A stretch of 64,000 bases of DNA from Blautia sp. An249 (lineage in GTDB: Bacteria; Bacillota; Clostridia; Lachnospirales; Lachnospiraceae): contig NZ_NFJL01000016.1 in assembly GCF_002159835.1 (NCBI RefSeq), positions 19,809 to 83,808 on the forward strand, given 5' to 3'. The position numbers were made by a program, and so were the translations under genes. Shown here piece after piece: positions 24,781-34,558 of this stretch. The notes under the pieces were generated by a model. The model was not told where the DNA came from. It saw only the letters and a list, made by a program, of their open reading frames with translations, and made no database searches. Within the stretch, counting starts at the first letter, position 1; every line of letters starts with the position of its first letter.

Positions 24781-24819
24781 AAAGCCGCCACTTCAAAAAT
24801 TGAAAGTGACGGCCTTTTC
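24781..24819. terminator. Hairpin terminator upstream of parA
   Basis: Arms GCCGCCACTTCAA and TTGAAAGTGACGGC (one mismatch, one bulge), with A and T runs on both sides so it can work in both directions. It would stop transcripts entering the ICE from rpsI. Confidence 0.55.
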
Positions 24820-24848
24820 TTATCCCGGAATGAAATTCCCCGGAAACG

Positions 24849-24881
24849 CAAAAAGCGCCCAGTAGAAAATACTGAGCGCTT
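24849..24881 (-). terminator. Second hairpin terminator at ICE end
   Basis: AAGCGCCCAGTA and TACTGAGCGCTT form a 12-bp stem with one mismatch. On the minus strand it is followed by TTTTTGCG. It adds to the insulation between rpsI and the ICE operon. Confidence 0.55.
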
Positions 24882-25002
24882 GGCGATTAGATTTATTCTC
24901 TTTTGTTCAAATTAGGTCAAATTCAGACAAACCGTTTTCACGAAAAAGGTCTCTTGGAGATGTATAAATAAACATCCCCTTGGCATCCCAAAATCGCGTC
25001 TC

Positions 25003-25080
25003 GGTTGTCCTATTTTTTAACCCATAAGCCCTCTTTTTGGGGTGGTTGTCCACCATTTAACCCATAGAAAACGGGTTAAA
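25003..25080. repeat. Directly repeated sites near the ICE end (possible integrase arm sites)
   Basis: GGTTGTCC-(5 nt)-TTTAACCCATA at 25003-25026 recurs as GGTTGTCC-(4 nt)-TTTAACCCATA at 25044-25066. An inverted copy of the second half, GGGTTAAA, is at 25073-25080. They lie about 100-175 bp from the junction, a usual place for integrase or excisionase binding sites. Confidence 0.5.
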
Positions 25081-25120
25081 AGAGGCTTCGTTCTGTCAAA
25101 TTGCGTCAAACCATTTGAAA

Positions 25121-25158
25121 AGGAAAAACCCCGGAAACCGCGTAGTTCCGGGGTTTTT
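25121..25158. terminator. Terminator between rpsI and the ICE
   Basis: AACCCCGGAA (25127-25136) and TTCCGGGGTT (25146-25155) form a perfect 10-bp stem with A and T runs on both sides. It ends the rplM-rpsI transcript on the minus strand and could work both ways. Confidence 0.85.
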
Positions 25159-25176
25159 GACCACTTTTGATAAAGT

Positions 25177-25569
25177 TTAGCGCTTGCTGAACTGCGGAGC
25201 GCGACGGGCAGCCTTGAGGCCGTATTTCTTTCTTTCTTTCATACGTGGATCTCTTGTTAAGAAACCTGCAGCTTTCAGTGCCGGTCTGTAGTCAGCGTCT
25301 GCCTGAAGCAGAGCTCTGGCAACACCGTGTCTGATAGCACCGGCCTGTCCTGTATATCCGCCGCCGTGTACATTGATGATCGCATCAAATTTGCCTTCTG
25401 CTTCTGTAGCAACTAATGGCTGACGTACGATCACTTTCAGTGTCTCTAAACCAAAATATTCATCAATATCTCTTTTATTAATTGTGATTTTACCGGTTCC
25501 AGGTACCAGGTAAACTCTTGCGATTGATTTTTTTCTTCTTCCTGTTCCGTAATATTTTGCGTTAGCCAA
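25177..25569 (-). CDS. rpsI: 30S ribosomal protein S9
   Basis: A 130-residue S9 protein with the conserved [16 protein letters not shown] start, [15 protein letters not shown] in the middle and the basic C-terminus RRAPQFSKR that reaches the ribosomal P site. The start codon is TTG at 25569 with GAGGAGG upstream. It follows rplM by 17 bp. The ICE abuts its 3' end, yet the C-terminal sequence is normal, so the protein should be functional. Confidence 0.98.
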   Translation of the reverse strand: MANAKYYGTGRRKKSIARVYLVPGTGKITINKRDIDEYFGLETLKVIVRQPLVATEAEGKFDAIINVHGGGYTGQAGAIRHGVARALLQADADYRPALKAAGFLTRDPRMKERKKYGLKAARRAPQFSKR

Positions 25570-25586
25570 TATTCTCTACCTCCTCA

Positions 25587-26015
25587 CTAAAATGTTAATG
25601 TTTCCGGTTTCTGAGCTTCATGTTTGTGCTCAGGTCCAGCGTAAACGAAAAGCTTCTTTAACATGCTTCTTCCTAAAGGTCCTTTGGGAAGCATACCTTT
25701 TACTGCCAGTTCGATTACCTTTTCCGGTTTCTTATCTAACATTTCTTTTAATGTAGTCTCTTTCATTCCTCCTACATATCCAGAATGACGATAGTAGATT
25801 TTCTGTTCTAATTTCTTTCCGGTCACTTTCACCTTATCCGCATTTACAACGATTACATAATCACCGGTATCTACGTGAGGTGTAAACTGTGGTTTATTCT
25901 TTCCTCTTAAAACGCCGGCGATTCCTGATGCCATACGGCCCAGTGTACAGTCAGCAGCGTCAACTACATACCATTTTCTTTCGATTTTATCTGGATTAGC
26001 CATATAAGTCTGCAT
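25587..26015 (-). CDS. rplM: 50S ribosomal protein L13
   Basis: A 142-residue L13 protein: [20 protein letters not shown], the [20 protein letters not shown] region and [20 protein letters not shown] are all typical. AGGAGGTATAACC precedes the ATG. It has its own strong promoter about 170 bp upstream and a structured leader, so it and rpsI form a unit separate from truA. Confidence 0.98.
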   Translation of the reverse strand: MQTYMANPDKIERKWYVVDAADCTLGRMASGIAGVLRGKNKPQFTPHVDTGDYVIVVNADKVKVTGKKLEQKIYYRHSGYVGGMKETTLKEMLDKKPEKVIELAVKGMLPKGPLGRSMLKKLFVYAGPEHKHEAQKPETLTF

Positions 26016-26180
26016 GGTTATACCTCCTGTATATAATCTGTATCAATCAATATTTTGTCTGCATTTCTTATGCATTTTTCATATTTTTGAAACGTTCATG
26101 CGGATAGCAGAATGTCCGAACTGCTTTGAGACGTCTGAGCCGGGGCTTTGGCTTATAGACATCTTCGCACTACGTCACAT
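26016..26180 (-). promoter_or_regulatory. Structured rplM leader (candidate L13 leader)
   Basis: About 165 nt of untranslated leader carry a stem GATGTCT / AGACGTC (one wobble) enclosing AGCC / GGCT, plus a GCAG...CTGC hairpin. Firmicute rplM genes are known to have an autoregulatory L13 leader. The fit to that family is inferred from position and structure only. Confidence 0.45.
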
Positions 26181-26186
26181 TGAGTT

Positions 26187-26215
26187 ATTATATTATATCT
26201 GGTATTTTGTGTCAA
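26187..26215 (-). promoter_or_regulatory. rplM-rpsI promoter
   Basis: TTGACA (26210-26215) and TATAAT (26187-26192) with a 17-bp spacer on the minus strand; a second overlapping TATAAT lies 5 bp upstream. Confidence 0.85.
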
Positions 26216-26241
26216 CCATTTTTCCGCCTTATTTTCGATTT

Positions 26242-26982
26242 TTAATCAAAAAAAGCAATCCCCATCAGCGTCAGCCCATGAGCCGGAGCTGTGGGTCCGG
26301 CAGCTTCCCGGTCACAGGCTTCTAAAATCTCTTTTACCTGTTCCGGCGGATACTGTCCGTTTCCCACTTCTATCAGAGTCCCCGCAATAATCCTTACCAT
26401 ATTGTACAGGAATCCCTCTCCGGAGATACGAATGGTGATCATATCCCCGTCTTTCCATATTTCTATAGCTGTTATGGTACGGATGGTGCTTTTTACCTGA
26501 GCCTTCGCTCCGCAGAAACTTTTAAAATCATGACGGCCAATGAGATACGATGTGGCCTCCCGCATTTTTTCCACATTCAGGGGATAGTGATAGAAATAAG
26601 AATACAGTCGTTCCGTGGGCACCGGAAACCGCCGGTTTAAGATCCTGTATTCATAAGTCTTTTCGCTGTCGCAGTATCGGGGATGAAATTCCGCCTCCAC
26701 CTCTTCCGACAACTGAATGCGGATGTCCTCCGGAAGCCGCTGATTTAAAGCATAGGAAATCTTATCCCCCGGAATTCTCGTATTGGTATCGAATACCGCC
26801 ACGTTTCCCAGGGCATGAACGCCCGCATCCGTTCTGCTGGCTCCGATTGTCTCGATTTCTTCCCCCAGAAGTTCAGACAGTTTTTCATTTAAAATCCCCT
26901 GAACGGTTACTCCGTTGGGCTGTACCTGCCACCCGCAGTAGTTTGTTCCGTCATATGCCACTACCAATCCTACCCGTTTCAT
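26242..26982 (-). CDS. truA: tRNA pseudouridine(38-40) synthase TruA
   Basis: A 246-residue protein with the TruA start VGLVVAYDGTNYCGWQVQPN and the catalytic Asp in ETIGASRTDAGVHALGNVAV. It converts uridines 38-40 of the tRNA anticodon arm to pseudouridine. GGAGGATTT precedes the ATG. It follows ecfT by about 50 bp in the same direction, the usual order in Firmicutes. Confidence 0.97.
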   Translation of the reverse strand: MKRVGLVVAYDGTNYCGWQVQPNGVTVQGILNEKLSELLGEEIETIGASRTDAGVHALGNVAVFDTNTRIPGDKISYALNQRLPEDIRIQLSEEVEAEFHPRYCDSEKTYEYRILNRRFPVPTERLYSYFYHYPLNVEKMREATSYLIGRHDFKSFCGAKAQVKSTIRTITAIEIWKDGDMITIRISGEGFLYNMVRIIAGTLIEVGNGQYPPEQVKEILEACDREAAGPTAPAHGLTLMGIAFFD

Positions 26983-27034
26983 AAATCCTCCTTAAAAAGC
27001 CGCTGCAAAATCCATTTTCTGCCGCGGCCTTTGT

Positions 27035-27838
27035 CTATAATCCTGCTATTCGAAAACCGATTGCAATTCCCATATAAAGAACTAAAATTCCAAAAGCGAT
27101 CCAGTCCCCGGATGCATATTTCAGAGGTTTCATCTGGGTTCTGCCCGCACCTCCATGGTAACATCTGGCTTCCATAGCCATGGCCAGATCGTTGGCCCGC
27201 CGGAAGGCAGAGATAAATAACGGAACTAAAAGAGGAACCATATTTTTGGCTCTCTGAATGAAGTTTCCGCTTTCAAAATCCGCTCCCCTTGCCATCTGCG
27301 CCTTCATAATTTTATCCGTCTCTTCCAGTAAAATAGGAATAAAGCGAAGGGCTATGGACATCATCATGGAAATTTCATGAACGGGAACGTGAATCTTGTT
27401 CAGCGGACGCAGCAGTCTCTCCAGTCCGTCTGTAAGCTGGTTAGGTGTGGTCGTAAGAGTCATCACAGAGGAACCGATTACCAGATAAATTAACCGGATT
27501 GCCATTTTTACAGCCAGGGAAACACCCTCTTTCGTAATTTTCAGGATGCCAAACTTCCACAAAACCTCTCCCGGAGTCAAAAGCATATTGAAGAACACGG
27601 TAATCATCAGAATAATTACGATGGCCTTCAGACCTTTAAAAATAAATTTTACCGGTACCGTGGAAAGTTTAATCATTGCCGCCAGAAATATCGTGGCTAC
27701 CAGATAACCCAAAAACGTATGGAACACAAAGACCGAAATCAGAAAAGCCAGCGTTCCGATAAATTTTGTTCTGGGATCTAACCGGTGAAGCACCGATTTT
27801 CCCGGATAGTATTGTCCTATTGTAATATCCCGGATCAT
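27035..27838 (-). CDS. ecfT: ECF transporter transmembrane protein EcfT
   Basis: A 267-residue protein with five or six membrane segments and the two EcfT coupling motifs (MARGADF and ARCYHGG, the Ala-Arg-Gly type) in the C-terminal half. EcfT links the ATPases EcfA1/EcfA2 to exchangeable vitamin- or metal-binding S components. The start overlaps ecfA2 by 4 bp (ATGA). Confidence 0.95.
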   Translation of the reverse strand: MIRDITIGQYYPGKSVLHRLDPRTKFIGTLAFLISVFVFHTFLGYLVATIFLAAMIKLSTVPVKFIFKGLKAIVIILMITVFFNMLLTPGEVLWKFGILKITKEGVSLAVKMAIRLIYLVIGSSVMTLTTTPNQLTDGLERLLRPLNKIHVPVHEISMMMSIALRFIPILLEETDKIMKAQMARGADFESGNFIQRAKNMVPLLVPLFISAFRRANDLAMAMEARCYHGGAGRTQMKPLKYASGDWIAFGILVLYMGIAIGFRIAGL

Positions 27839-28707
27839 GATTTTTCCTTTCCGCCCTGGTTCTTGTGCAGAGCCTTTAGTATACTTTCTTTCGCTTCCTC
27901 CACCGTAGTTGCTCCTGTATCCACATCCAGTCCCCGAGCTTTCAGTTCATGCATGATGTACGTAATCTGCGGAGCAGCAAGACCAATTTGCTCCAGTTCC
28001 CGATAGTGGGAAAACACTTCTTTGGGTACTCCGTCAAAGGCTACTTTTCCCCCGTTCATAACAATAATCCGTTCCACATATTTCGCAATATCTTCCATGC
28101 TGTGGGATACCAGAATGATGGTAATCCCCCTCTTTTTATGGAGAAGGGCTATTTCATCCAGAATCTCATCCCGCCCCCTGGGATCCAGTCCTGCTGTAGG
28201 TTCATCCAGAATCAGTATCTTTGGATTCATTGCCAGAACTCCGGCAATGGCCACCCGTTTTTTCTGTCCCCCGGAAAGTTCAAAGGGGGACTTCTGATAA
28301 TATTCTTCCGGAATTCCCACCTGAGCCAGCGCCAGTCTGGCCTGCTGTTCTGCCTCTTCCTGGCTGTATCCCTGGTTCTTTGGTCCGAAACAGACATCTG
28401 TGATAATATCCGTCTCAAATAGCTGATGTTCCGGATACTGGAAGACCAGTCCTACCTCGCTTCTTAAATGCCGCAGGTTATACTTTTCTTCCCAGATATT
28501 CTCTCCGTTATATAAAACTTCTCCCCGGGTGGGGCGGATTAAGCCGTTAAAATGCTGGATTAATGTGGATTTTCCGCTTCCTGTGTGCCCGATCATTCCA
28601 ATAAACTGTCCGTCCGGGATCTTAAGGCTGATATTTTCCAGAGCATGAATTTCATATGCACTTCCCGGATTGTACGTATAAGTTACATCTCTTAATTCTA
28701 TTGACAT
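27835..28707 (-). CDS. ecfA2: ECF transporter ATPase EcfA2
   Basis: A 290-residue ABC ATPase. Walker A is GHTGSGKST, the Q-loop is in [14 protein letters not shown], the signature is [14 protein letters not shown], and Walker B is [13 protein letters not shown]. The Q-loop form FQYPEHQLF is typical of EcfA2. It overlaps ecfA1 by 10 bp and ecfT by 4 bp. Confidence 0.96.
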   Translation of the reverse strand: MSIELRDVTYTYNPGSAYEIHALENISLKIPDGQFIGMIGHTGSGKSTLIQHFNGLIRPTRGEVLYNGENIWEEKYNLRHLRSEVGLVFQYPEHQLFETDIITDVCFGPKNQGYSQEEAEQQARLALAQVGIPEEYYQKSPFELSGGQKKRVAIAGVLAMNPKILILDEPTAGLDPRGRDEILDEIALLHKKRGITIILVSHSMEDIAKYVERIIVMNGGKVAFDGVPKEVFSHYRELEQIGLAAPQITYIMHELKARGLDVDTGATTVEEAKESILKALHKNQGGKEKS

Positions 28708-29543
28708 ATCGCGTTTACCAACTCCTCAATTGTCAGAATCCCCTCCGGAATCTCTGCGCCGGCTAACTTCAGTTCGTGAGCCAGGAGGGTTACCTGAGGA
28801 ACATCTAATCTGTACTTTTTCAGGGTTTCTACCTGGGAGAAAATCTCTCTGGGCGTTCCCTTCATTACGATTTGTCCCTGATCCATCACATAGACTTTAT
28901 CTGCATAAACCACTTCCTCCATGTAATGGGTAATCAGGATAACCGTAACGTTTTCCTTTTCATTTAACTCCCGCACAGCATGCAGAACTTCTTTCCGGCC
29001 GTTGGGATCCAGCATAGCCGTAGGCTCGTCTAAGATAATGCAGCGGGGATGCATGGCCATCACACCGGCAATGGCCACCCTCTGTTTCTGTCCCCCGGAA
29101 AGTTTATTGGGTGAATGGTGGCGGTAGGAAATCATCCCCACCTTTGCCAGGGAATCATCTACCCGTTTCCAGATGTCGTCCGTGGCCACCCCCATGTTTT
29201 CCGGGCCGAATCCCACGTCTTCTTCCACTACCGTGCCAATAATCTGGTTATCCGGATTCTGGAAAACCATTCCGGCTTTCTGTCTGATTTTCCAGAGATC
29301 CTCCTCTTCGGCTGTGGATGTTCCATCCACCCACAGAGTCCCCTCCGTAGGCAGAAGCAATGCGTTCATATGCTTGGCCAGAGTGGATTTTCCGCTTCCA
29401 TTATGCCCCAGAACAGCGATAAACTGCCCTTCTTTAATATCCAAATCCACACTTTCTATGGCATGGCTGCCTTCCTGTACGTTTCCATTGTCGTCGTATT
29501 TTACATATTCAAATCCCAGTTTCTTCGCCTTAATAATTCCCAT
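28698..29543 (-). CDS. ecfA1: ECF transporter ATPase EcfA1
   Basis: A 281-residue ABC ATPase with Walker [11 protein letters not shown]-loop [20 protein letters not shown] (typical of EcfA1), signature [14 protein letters not shown] and Walker [14 protein letters not shown]. It is the first gene of the ecf module. In many Firmicutes it follows rplQ; here it follows engB by 30 bp. Confidence 0.96.
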   Translation of the reverse strand: MGIIKAKKLGFEYVKYDDNGNVQEGSHAIESVDLDIKEGQFIAVLGHNGSGKSTLAKHMNALLLPTEGTLWVDGTSTAEEEDLWKIRQKAGMVFQNPDNQIIGTVVEEDVGFGPENMGVATDDIWKRVDDSLAKVGMISYRHHSPNKLSGGQKQRVAIAGVMAMHPRCIILDEPTAMLDPNGRKEVLHAVRELNEKENVTVILITHYMEEVVYADKVYVMDQGQIVMKGTPREIFSQVETLKKYRLDVPQVTLLAHELKLAGAEIPEGILTIEELVNAICQ

Positions 29544-29573
29544 GACTGCCTCCTGTAAAAAGCCTCTGTATTT

Positions 29574-30179
29574 CTACTTCTGTTCTGGTTCTTTCAGCCC
29601 CAGCAGCTCATCCATTAAATCCCATATTTCTTCTCTTCCCTGCTTACTGGCTGCAGAAAATGGTATAATTTTTCCGCCGGGACGCAGATTCAGCCCTTCT
29701 TTAATCATTTTTACATGTTTGGGAAGCTGGCTTCGTTTTAATTTATCTGCTTTCGTGGCAATAATAATGGGTTCATATCCGTTATAGATCATCCAGTCAT
29801 ACATCATCCTGTCATTTTCTGAGGGTTGGTGACGAATATCAATCAGTAAGAAAACGGCCTTTAACATTCTGGAATGATGCAGATATTTCTCTATCATCTT
29901 TCCCCATTTTTCTTTTTCCGAAACGGCCGTTTTTGCATAACCGTAACCCGGAAGGTCTACCAGATACATCACATCATTGATATTATAAAAATTAATGGTC
30001 TGTGTTTTTCCCGGCTGGGCGCTGGTTCTGGCCAGAGACTTCCGGTTCATCAGCACATTAATCAGAGAGGATTTCCCCACATTGGATTTTCCGGCAAAAG
30101 CGATTTCCGGCACCTGATTACTGGGCAGTTTACTGGTAATTCCACATACAATATCTAAAGATACGTTCTTTATTATCAT
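29574..30179 (-). CDS. ysxC: Ribosome biogenesis GTPase YsxC/EngB
   Basis: A 201-residue GTPase: G1 GKSNVGKSSLINVL, G3 VDLPGYGYAK and G4 ATKADKL. EngB proteins help late 50S assembly. It follows lon by 16 bp, the usual lon-engB order in Firmicutes. Confidence 0.97.
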   Translation of the reverse strand: MIIKNVSLDIVCGITSKLPSNQVPEIAFAGKSNVGKSSLINVLMNRKSLARTSAQPGKTQTINFYNINDVMYLVDLPGYGYAKTAVSEKEKWGKMIEKYLHHSRMLKAVFLLIDIRHQPSENDRMMYDWMIYNGYEPIIIATKADKLKRSQLPKHVKMIKEGLNLRPGGKIIPFSAASKQGREEIWDLMDELLGLKEPEQK

Positions 30180-30195
30180 GTAACTTCTCCCTTTT

Positions 30196-32514
30196 TTAAT
30201 TTGTAAAAGCTTCTGAAATCACATCCTGCATATTTTCCACATAGGCAATCCGCAGACCGCTTGTAATTTCTTTATCCATTTCCTGGACATCGGTTCTGTT
30301 TTCATCCGGAACCAGAACGGTTTTAATCTTTGCAAACTTGGCGGCCAGCAGTTTTTCTTTCAGTCCTCCGATGGGCAGCACATGTCCCCGCAGAGTGATT
30401 TCCCCTGTCATTGCCACCTCTGCTTTCACCGGCTTTTCCGTGATGGCAGAGAGCATTGCCGTAGCCATAGTAATACCGGCAGAAGGGCCGTCTTTGGGAA
30501 CTGCCCCTTCGGGAATATGAATATGAATGTCATTGTTCCGGAAAAATTCCGGCGAGATTCCATAGCTGTCTGCCACAGAACGAATATAGCTGATGCCTGC
30601 CTGGGCAGACTCTTTCATAACATCGCCCAACTGACCGGTAAGCAAAAGTTCTCCTTTCCCGGGCATGACGTTTACTTCTATCTGCAGGGTGTCGCCTCCT
30701 ACGCTGGTCCAGGCCAGTCCCCTGGCAATTCCCACCTCATCTTTTTTATTGGCGGTTTTATATGTATATTTTACAGGACCTAAATAGGTTTTCAGATTTC
30801 TGGAAGTAACCACAATCTTCTCTTTTCCGTTCTCCAGAATTTCCCTTGCGGCTTTTCTGCAAATCTGTCCGATCTTTCTCTCCAGATTCCGGACTCCGGC
30901 CTCCTTTGTGTATCCATTAATAATACTCTTATAGACTGCCGGCCGGATAATAAGCTGTTCCGGTTTCAGGCCGTGTACCGCAAGCTGCTTTGGCAGAAGA
31001 TGAAGACTGGCAATATGCTCTTTCTCATTTTCTGTATAACTGGAAAGCTCGATAACCTCCATTCTGTCTAAAAGGGGACGGGGAATTTCCTGTATGTCGT
31101 TGGCAGTGGCAATAAACAGCACTTCTGACAAATCAATGGGAATTTCCACATAGTGATCACTGAAATGGCTGTTCTGTTCCGGATCCAGTACTTCCAACAG
31201 GGCAGAAGAAGTATCTCCTCTGTAGTCCCCGCTTGTTTTGTCAATCTCATCCAGAAGCATCAGCGGATTTCCTACCCCTGCCTGTTTCAGAGCTTCTGCA
31301 ATCCTTCCCGGCATAGCTCCCACATATGTTCTTCTGTGCCCGCGGATCTCTGCCTCGTCCTTTACGCCTCCAAGGCAGATCCGCACATACTTTTTGTTCA
31401 GGGCCCGTGCCACCGATTTGGCTATGGACGTCTTTCCTGTTCCCGGCGGTCCCGCCAGACATAAAATCGGGCTTTTCCCTTTCTGTGTCAGAAGGCGGAC
31501 AGCCAGAAATTCCATAATTCTCTGCTTTACATCTTTGAGTCCGTAGTGATCCTCCTCCAGGATCCGGTTTGCTTCTTTCAAATCCTCGCAATCCCGGGAA
31601 TAATGTTCCCAGGGCAGGGCCAGAAGCATCTCAATATAGGTGCGCAGTACCGGGCTTTCCGCCGCATTTGCATTGATACTTTTAAAGCGGTCAATTTCCT
31701 TTATAATTTTATCTTTTACTTCCCGGGAAGCAGCCAGCTCTTCTGCCTGTTTTTTATATTTTTCTGCATCTGTCTGAGGATTGTCTTCTCCCAGTTCTTC
31801 CCGGATGAGGTTAAGCTGTTCTCTCAGAATATATTCTCTCTGGTTTTTGTCAACTCTCTCTTTTACCTTCTTCTGCAAATCATGGGTAATCTGAATAATC
31901 TGAATCTCATTGCTTAAAATCACACCCAGAAGTTCATACCGCTCGGACAGGGTTACTGCCTCCAGCAGCCTCTGCTTGTCCTGATAGCGGATGGGAAGAT
32001 GTACGCAGATCTGATCCACTAACTGCTCCACATCCTCAATGTTTAATATCTGGCTGACCAGTTCCCTGCTGATTTTCCCGTTTTCTGAACAATAGCTCTG
32101 GAACAGCTCTTTCAGACTCCTGCACATGGCCTTTTTCACATTATCGGCAATGGGCAGATCCTCTTCCTCAGCAAAATGTGCAATTTCAAATTCCAGATAA
32201 GGCTGTTCTTTTTCAATGCTCAGTAACTCCGCCCGCTCGATTCCTTCCACCAGAACCCGAATCAGATTCTGGGGAAGCTTCACTACCTGCTTAATATACG
32301 CAATGGTGCCGATTTGATATAAGTCAAGAAGACCCGGTGTTTCCACATCCGGATCTTTCTGGCTTACTAAAAATATTTTCTGATCTTTTAACATGGCCGC
32401 CTCAATTGCTTTAATGGAACGCTGACGGCTCACGTCAAAATGGATAATCATTCCCGGCAGAATGGTTGTTCCCCGCAATGCAATCGCCGGAATGGTTTCT
32501 ATTAAATTTTTCAT
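30196..32514 (-). CDS. lon: ATP-dependent protease Lon
   Basis: A 772-residue LonA protein. The N-terminal substrate-binding domain starts [20 protein letters not shown]. The AAA+ domain has Walker [15 protein letters not shown] and Walker [12 protein letters not shown]. The C-terminal protease domain has the catalytic Ser in [14 protein letters not shown] and the Lys in [14 protein letters not shown]. It degrades damaged and regulatory proteins. It sits between clpX and engB. Confidence 0.98.
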   Translation of the reverse strand: MKNLIETIPAIALRGTTILPGMIIHFDVSRQRSIKAIEAAMLKDQKIFLVSQKDPDVETPGLLDLYQIGTIAYIKQVVKLPQNLIRVLVEGIERAELLSIEKEQPYLEFEIAHFAEEEDLPIADNVKKAMCRSLKELFQSYCSENGKISRELVSQILNIEDVEQLVDQICVHLPIRYQDKQRLLEAVTLSERYELLGVILSNEIQIIQITHDLQKKVKERVDKNQREYILREQLNLIREELGEDNPQTDAEKYKKQAEELAASREVKDKIIKEIDRFKSINANAAESPVLRTYIEMLLALPWEHYSRDCEDLKEANRILEEDHYGLKDVKQRIMEFLAVRLLTQKGKSPILCLAGPPGTGKTSIAKSVARALNKKYVRICLGGVKDEAEIRGHRRTYVGAMPGRIAEALKQAGVGNPLMLLDEIDKTSGDYRGDTSSALLEVLDPEQNSHFSDHYVEIPIDLSEVLFIATANDIQEIPRPLLDRMEVIELSSYTENEKEHIASLHLLPKQLAVHGLKPEQLIIRPAVYKSIINGYTKEAGVRNLERKIGQICRKAAREILENGKEKIVVTSRNLKTYLGPVKYTYKTANKKDEVGIARGLAWTSVGGDTLQIEVNVMPGKGELLLTGQLGDVMKESAQAGISYIRSVADSYGISPEFFRNNDIHIHIPEGAVPKDGPSAGITMATAMLSAITEKPVKAEVAMTGEITLRGHVLPIGGLKEKLLAAKFAKIKTVLVPDENRTDVQEMDKEITSGLRIAYVENMQDVISEAFTN

Positions 32515-32529
32515 CCGTTTGCCTCCTTG

Positions 32530-33849
32530 TCAGGCAGTTTCTGGTTTTTCTTTCCGTTTTACCTTTGAGGTCCCTTTGGAACTGCGTCTGGCGCCTTTTA
32601 AAGGATTCTCTTCCGCTTTCTCGTGGATAATCTCCGGCTCACCGGTTCCTTCCACCACTTCTTTGGTGATTACGCACTTGCGGATAGTATGATCTGACGG
32701 CGCTTTATACATCAGATCCATCATGGAATGTTCCATAATTGCACGAAGTCCTCTGGCTCCCGTCTTTCTTTCCATAGATTTCTGTGCAATCAGTTTCAGC
32801 GCGTCTTTCTGGAAAGTCAGATCCACTCCGTCCATCTCGAAGAGTTTCCGGTATTGTTTCGTCAGAGAATTCTTCGGCTCTTCCAGAATTCTTACCAAAG
32901 CTGTTTCATCTAACGCGTCTAACGTTACCACAACCGGAACACGTCCGATAAATTCCGGAATCATACCGAACCGGATAAAGTCTTCGGGCATTACTTCTCT
33001 TAACACGTCTCCCACGTTTTTATCTTTCAGCTGGGAAACGTCTGCGCCAAAACCGATAGATTTCGTATCTTTTCTGGTTTCTATAATTTTTTCCAGTCCC
33101 TCAAAAGCGCCTCCGCAGATGAAGAGAATATTGGTAGTGTCAATCTGAATAAACTCCTGATGCGGATGTTTTCTGCCTCCCTGGGGTGGCACGCTGGCTA
33201 CGGTTCCCTCCAGAATTTTCAGTAAAGCCTGCTGTACCCCTTCTCCGGATACATCTCTGGTAATGGAGGCATTTTCAGACTTCCTGGTAATCTTATCAAT
33301 TTCATCAATATAAATAATTCCATACTGAGCCCGCTCAATATCGTAATCAGCGGCCTGAATAATTTTCAGAAGAATGTTCTCCACATCTTCTCCCACATAT
33401 CCGGCTTCTGTCAATGTGGTAGCGTCCGCGATGGCAAAAGGAACATTCAGCATTCTTGCAAGAGTCTGGGCCAGCAGGGTTTTACCGGAACCGGTAGGAC
33501 CCAGCATGAGAATATTGCTTTTCTGAAGCTCCACATCCAGATCCTTGGGCGCCATGACTCTCTTATAATGATTATAAACGGCCACTGACAGCGCTTTTTT
33601 CGCACTGTCCTGCCCGATTACATAATCATCCAGAATTCCATGAATCTCTTCCGGCGTTAATAAATTAATATCCAGATCTTCCTCCTCGCCTCCATATATA
33701 TGGAGCTCTTCTTCCATGATCTCGGAACAAATTCCAATACACTCGTCACAGATATATGCTCCGTCCGGACCCGCGATTAATTTCCGCACCTGATCCTCTG
33801 TCTTTCCGCAAAACGAACACCTGACTCTGTCTTTTATTTTATCCGCCAT
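32530..33849 (-). CDS. clpX: ClpX, ATPase subunit of ClpXP protease
   Basis: A 439-residue protein with an N-terminal zinc-binding domain ([14 protein letters not shown]...[10 protein letters not shown]), Walker [15 protein letters not shown], Walker [11 protein letters not shown], and the RKHPHQEFI pore-region context. It unfolds tagged proteins and feeds them to ClpP. The Lys/Glu-rich tail after residue 415 is not conserved. Confidence 0.98.
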   Translation of the reverse strand: MADKIKDRVRCSFCGKTEDQVRKLIAGPDGAYICDECIGICSEIMEEELHIYGGEEEDLDINLLTPEEIHGILDDYVIGQDSAKKALSVAVYNHYKRVMAPKDLDVELQKSNILMLGPTGSGKTLLAQTLARMLNVPFAIADATTLTEAGYVGEDVENILLKIIQAADYDIERAQYGIIYIDEIDKITRKSENASITRDVSGEGVQQALLKILEGTVASVPPQGGRKHPHQEFIQIDTTNILFICGGAFEGLEKIIETRKDTKSIGFGADVSQLKDKNVGDVLREVMPEDFIRFGMIPEFIGRVPVVVTLDALDETALVRILEEPKNSLTKQYRKLFEMDGVDLTFQKDALKLIAQKSMERKTGARGLRAIMEHSMMDLMYKAPSDHTIRKCVITKEVVEGTGEPEIIHEKAEENPLKGARRSSKGTSKVKRKEKPETA

Positions 33850-33902
33850 TGATACTCCTTATCCTTTCTACTGTCGCCTGATTTTCAGGGCAATATTAAC
33901 AA

Positions 33903-33934
33903 TAAGACTCCCGGCGCACAGCCAAGGAGTCTTA
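33903..33934 (-). terminator. Hairpin between clpP and clpX
   Basis: TAAGACTCC (33903-33911) and GGAGTCTTA (33926-33934) form a 9-bp stem followed by TTGTT on the minus strand. It could partly end the tig-clpP transcript before clpX. Confidence 0.5.
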
Positions 33935-33949
33935 CTTATTCATTCTTTC

Positions 33950-34531
33950 TTATCTGTGCATGATAACACTGTCAATTAAGCCATATGCCTTTGCTTCTTC
34001 TGCAGACATATAATTATCACGATCGGTATCTCTTTCCACAACCTCCAGGGGCTGTCCCGTATTGGCTGCCAGAATTTCGTTTAATGTCTTTTTGGTCTTG
34101 GCAATATGGTCTGCAACAATCTGAATTTCTGTTGCCTGTCCCTGAGCGCCGCCTGATGGCTGGTGAATCATAATCGTAGAATTGGGAAGCGCCATTCTCT
34201 TGCCTTTTGCACCGCCTGCCAGTAAGAATGCACCCATACTTGCAGCCATGCCGAGACATATCGTAGAAACATCGCATTTAATATACTGCATCGTGTCGTA
34301 AATAGCCATTCCTGCTGTAACAGAACCGCCCGGGCTGTTGATATATAAATGAATATCCTTTCCCGGATCTTCTGATTCCAGGAACAGAAGCTGGGCAATA
34401 ATTATCCCTGCGGATACGTCATTTACCTCTTCTCCCAGAAAGATGATCCTGTCTTTTAACAGCCTGGAATAAATGTCATAGCTTCTTTCTCCTCTGCTTG
34501 TCTGTTCAATGACATAAGGTACCAAACTCAT
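33950..34531 (-). CDS. clpP: ClpP protease subunit
   Basis: A 193-residue serine protease. The triad can be read as Ser in [13 protein letters not shown], His in [12 protein letters not shown] and Asp in [12 protein letters not shown]. It follows tig by 27 bp. It forms the proteolytic barrel used by ClpX and other Clp ATPases. Confidence 0.98.
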   Translation of the reverse strand: MSLVPYVIEQTSRGERSYDIYSRLLKDRIIFLGEEVNDVSAGIIIAQLLFLESEDPGKDIHLYINSPGGSVTAGMAIYDTMQYIKCDVSTICLGMAASMGAFLLAGGAKGKRMALPNSTIMIHQPSGGAQGQATEIQIVADHIAKTKKTLNEILAANTGQPLEVVERDTDRDNYMSAEEAKAYGLIDSVIMHR

Positions 34532-34558
34532 AATATATCTGCCTCCTGTCTATGGCAA

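Larger units (their letters stand above)
24820..25120. other. Noncoding right end of the ICE
   Basis: No gene is seen here. The stretch holds one terminator hairpin, several GTCAAA-like words (for example GGTCAAATTCAGACAAACC and TTGCGTCAAACC), and the repeated TTTAACCC sites. It is most likely the attachment-site arm region plus the parA promoter. Confidence 0.5.
1..25176 (-). mobile_element. Integrative conjugative element (Tn1549/CTn2-like), right-hand part, inserted at 3' end of rpsI
   Basis: A block of about 25 kb of minus-strand, G+C-rich genes abuts the stop codon of rpsI. It holds the conserved conjugation and maintenance set of this ICE group: ParA, ParB, replication initiator, PcfB, VirD4, Maff2, VirB6-like, PrgI, VirB4, CHAP hydrolase, DUF4315, DUF4366, topoisomerase III, primase/ArdC-like, TTRAP and a giant SNF2-type protein. 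The left end, integrase and relaxase are outside the window. Integration at the 3' end of rpsI is known for some Firmicute ICEs; here the S9 C-terminus (QFSKR) is intact, as expected if the element rebuilds the gene end. The exact att core cannot be fixed without the other junction. Confidence 0.9.
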
